Source of the DNA: Candidatus Methanolliviera sp. GoM_asphalt
Lineage (GTDB): Archaea > Halobacteriota > Methanoliparia > Methanoliparales > Methanoliparaceae
Direction of reading: 5' to 3'
Length of the DNA stretch: 6,098 nt
NCBI GenBank assembly: GCA_902158745.1
Contig: CABGHH010000100.1
Coordinates: 1-6,098 of the forward strand
Part shown: piece by piece, positions 4,197-6,098 of the stretch
Numbering within the stretch: position 1 is the stretch's first letter
Layout of the letters: the number at the start of each line of letters is the position of its first letter
Made by a program: the position numbers and the translations under genes
The notes under the pieces: generated by a model
Database searches by the model: none
What the model was told of the DNA's origin: nothing
The model's input: the letters and a program-made list of their open reading frames with translations, nothing else

Positions 4197-6062
4197 TTAA
4201 TCTTTTACCTCATAATCCGCATCTATATAGTCGTCCCCTTTCCCTTCTTGATCTGCCGGGCCTTGCTCTTTTTTCCCCTCTCCTGCTTGCTGCTGCGCCT
4301 GTTCTCCTGCTTGCTGTTGTTGGTATATGATATTACCTATCTCTTGCGACGCCTTCATCAGTTCGTCCTGCTTCTCTCTTATCTTGGCGATATCTTTCTC
4401 CTTAACAGCGTTTTTAAGATCATTTTTTATCTTTTCGATTCTATCTTTTGTTGAAGCGTCGATCTTATCTCCGTATTGGCTGAGCGTCTTCTCGGTAGTA
4501 TAGACGAGCGAATCCGCATTATTTATCAGCTCGATCTCCTCTTTCTTCTTTCTATCTTCCTCTGCATATCGCTCCGACTCCTTCACCTTCTCATCTATCT
4601 CCTCTTCATTGAGTTTTTGTGGCGCCGTGATCGTTATCTTTCTCTCCTCTCCGGTTCCCTTGTCTTTGGCAGATACGTTCAATATTCCATTTGCATCTAT
4701 ATCGAACGTAACATCTATCTGTGGGGTACCTCTTGGAGCAGGAAGGATACCAGTTAGCGTAAATCTCCCGAGAGAAACATTATCATTTGCCATAGCTCTT
4801 TCTCCTTGAATTACATTTATCTCTACGCTCGTCTGGCTATCTGCCGCCGTCGTAAATACTTGGCTCTTCTTTGTAGGTATCGTCGTGTTCCTCTCAATGA
4901 GCTTCGTAGAAACACCACCGAGCGTCTCTATTCCAAGAGAGAGAGGAGTTATATCAAGAAGTAATATATCTTTAACTTCTCCCGCCAGAATTCCTGCCTG
5001 TATCGCCGCTCCCATCGATACACACTCCATTGGATCGACTCCCCCCTCTGGTTTTACCCCAGAGATCTCCTCGACGAATTTTCTCACGATCGGCATCCTC
5101 GTAGGTCCGCCAACGAGTATCACCTTATCTGCCTTTGTGAGTTTTGCATCTTGCATTGCCTGTTTGACAGGTTCCCTACACTTCTCCACGATCGGTTCTA
5201 CCAATGATTCCAGCTTGGATCTTGTTATACTCATCACGAGGTGTTTTGGACCGGTTGAATCCGCCGTTATATACGGGAGGTTTATCTCCGTTTCCATCGT
5301 TCCACTCAACTCTATCTTGGCCTTCTCCACGGCGTCTTTGAGTCTCTGCATCGCACTCGCATCATTTTTAAGATTCATATCATTTTCTTTCCTGAATTCT
5401 TCGATTACGTAATCCATCAAGGTTTCATCCATGTCATTTCCGCCGAGACTAGTATTGCCACTTGTCGATTTAACGTCGAAGACCCCTTCCCCATATTCCA
5501 TTATCGTGCAGTCGAGCGTGCCCGCCCCGAAGTCGAATATCAATATATCAAGATTCTCCGCCTCTCTATCAAGCCCGTAAGCAAGTGAGGCAGCGGTTGG
5601 TTCGTTCACAAGCCTCTTAACATTCAATCCTGCGATCTTCCCCGCGTCTTTCGTTGCCTGCCTCTGATTATCATTGAAATATGCAGGAACGGTTATTACG
5701 GCGTCATTGACAGGTCCTCCCAAGAACTCTTCTGCGTCTTTCTTTATCTTCTGTAGAATGAATGCGGAGATCTCTTGGGGCGTGTATTCCTTCCCATAGG
5801 CTTTTGCCTTGTAATTAGTCCCCATCTTCCTCTTCATGGCTGTGATCGTCCCCTCTGGATTTTTTATCGCCTGCCTCCTCGCAGGCTCTCCTACAAGTCT
5901 CTGCCCATCTTTTGTAAATGCAACCACGGACGGTACAGCTTTCCCATAGGGTGTCATTCCTTCCGCTGACGGGATGATCGTCGGCTTACCGCCCATCATG
6001 ACCGCCGCAGCGGAGTTGGAAGTTCCCAAATCAATACCTATAATCTTTTCCTTTTTAGTCAT
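4197..6062 (-). CDS. dnaK: DnaK (Hsp70) molecular chaperone
   Basis: A 621-residue cytoplasmic Hsp70 that binds exposed hydrophobic segments of unfolded proteins in an ATP-driven cycle with DnaJ and GrpE. The nucleotide-binding domain (about 1-362) shows GIDLGTSNS (9-17, Asp11), Lys77, NEPTAASLAYG (153-163, Glu154), FDFGAGTLD (176-184, with Asp177, Thr182 and Asp184) and VGGPTRMP (317-324). The linker and start of the substrate domain are KDILLLDITPLSLGIET (364-380). The helical lid (about 485-580) ends in a Gln-rich tail and an acidic terminus, YIDADYEVKD. Between residues 80 and 110 it lacks the insert typical of Gram-negative bacterial DnaK, as known for archaeal and Gram-positive Hsp70s. 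It is unusual in having DFGAGTLD where DLGGGTFD is canonical, and GGPTR instead of GGSTR. The start is supported by AGAGGTGA 6 bases upstream and by an 8-bp overlap with grpE. Confidence 0.98.
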   Translation of the reverse strand: MTKKEKIIGIDLGTSNSAAAVMMGGKPTIIPSAEGMTPYGKAVPSVVAFTKDGQRLVGEPARRQAIKNPEGTITAMKRKMGTNYKAKAYGKEYTPQEISAFILQKIKKDAEEFLGGPVNDAVITVPAYFNDNQRQATKDAGKIAGLNVKRLVNEPTAASLAYGLDREAENLDILIFDFGAGTLDCTIMEYGEGVFDVKSTSGNTSLGGNDMDETLMDYVIEEFRKENDMNLKNDASAMQRLKDAVEKAKIELSGTMETEINLPYITADSTGPKHLVMSITRSKLESLVEPIVEKCREPVKQAMQDAKLTKADKVILVGGPTRMPIVRKFVEEISGVKPEGGVDPMECVSMGAAIQAGILAGEVKDILLLDITPLSLGIETLGGVSTKLIERNTTIPTKKSQVFTTAADSQTSVEINVIQGERAMANDNVSLGRFTLTGILPAPRGTPQIDVTFDIDANGILNVSAKDKGTGEERKITITAPQKLNEEEIDEKVKESERYAEEDRKKKEEIELINNADSLVYTTEKTLSQYGDKIDASTKDRIEKIKNDLKNAVKEKDIAKIREKQDELMKASQEIGNIIYQQQQAGEQAQQQAGEGKKEQGPADQEGKGDDYIDADYEVKD

Positions 6063-6098
6063 TCTCTTTCACCTCTGGTTTTTTAGCTACTTTAACTA
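6055..6098 (-). CDS. grpE: Probable GrpE, last 13 codons only (truncated at window edge)
   Basis: The minus-strand frame entering at the right edge reads VKVAKKPEVKEND and then TAA, ending 8 bp inside dnaK. The residues VKVAK match the common GrpE C-terminus (typically RPAxVKVAK), and the partial codon before them (NTA) allows Val, Ile or Leu. GrpE is the nucleotide exchange factor for DnaK, and grpE directly before dnaK is the usual order in archaea that have this system. Only a short tail is visible, so the call rests on this motif plus position. Confidence 0.72.
   Translation of the reverse strand, partial: VKVAKKPEVKEND
6069..6076 (-). promoter_or_regulatory. Shine-Dalgarno of dnaK inside the end of grpE
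   Basis: AGAGGTGA on the minus strand, 6 bases before the dnaK ATG. It lies within the last codons of the probable grpE, consistent with coupled translation of the two. Confidence 0.75.

Overview
The window most likely comes from a euryarchaeon of the methanogen/ANME type (class Methanomicrobia in the broad sense). Three things point there. It carries the start of an archaeal A-type (V-type) ATP synthase operon in the order H then I. It has an archaeal BRE/TATA-like promoter in front of that operon. Its grpE-dnaK-dnaJ cluster encodes a DnaK that lacks the roughly 25-residue insert found in the nucleotide-binding domain of Gram-negative bacterial Hsp70s. Genus or family cannot be settled from this sequence alone.

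All genes lie on the minus strand, so transcription runs from right to left. In that order they are: the last 13 codons of a probable grpE (6055-6098); dnaK (4197-6062), overlapping grpE by 8 bp; a 136-bp spacer full of small hairpins (4061-4196); dnaJ (2924-4060); a second hairpin-filled spacer of 114 bp (2810-2923); a sugar-1-phosphate nucleotidylyltransferase with a left-handed beta-helix tail (1634-2809); a 68-bp spacer with a promoter and a strong ribosome binding site (1566-1633); ahaH (1254-1565); and ahaI, which is cut by the left window edge after 415 codons (1-1247). The rest of the ATP synthase operon is expected beyond position 1. There is no gene-free stretch longer than 136 bp.

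The right half encodes the Hsp70 folding machine: GrpE exchanges nucleotide, DnaK binds clients with ATP, and DnaJ delivers clients and triggers hydrolysis. The left half begins the membrane ATP synthase: H is part of the peripheral stalk and I is the membrane-anchored stator. The nucleotidyltransferase between them probably makes an NDP-sugar (GDP-mannose is the best guess) for glycan synthesis and has no evident functional link to either neighbour.

The most unusual content is non-coding. The spacers on both sides of dnaJ are packed with short hairpins built on AAATC-(3-nt loop)-GATTT. In each spacer, the first hairpin after the upstream stop codon has a pyrimidine loop whose sequence is the reverse complement of the loops of hairpins that follow (TTC versus GAA in one spacer, TTT versus AAA in the other). 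The two genes that follow these spacers, dnaJ and the nucleotidyltransferase, have no visible Shine-Dalgarno sequence, whereas dnaK, ahaH and ahaI have good ones.
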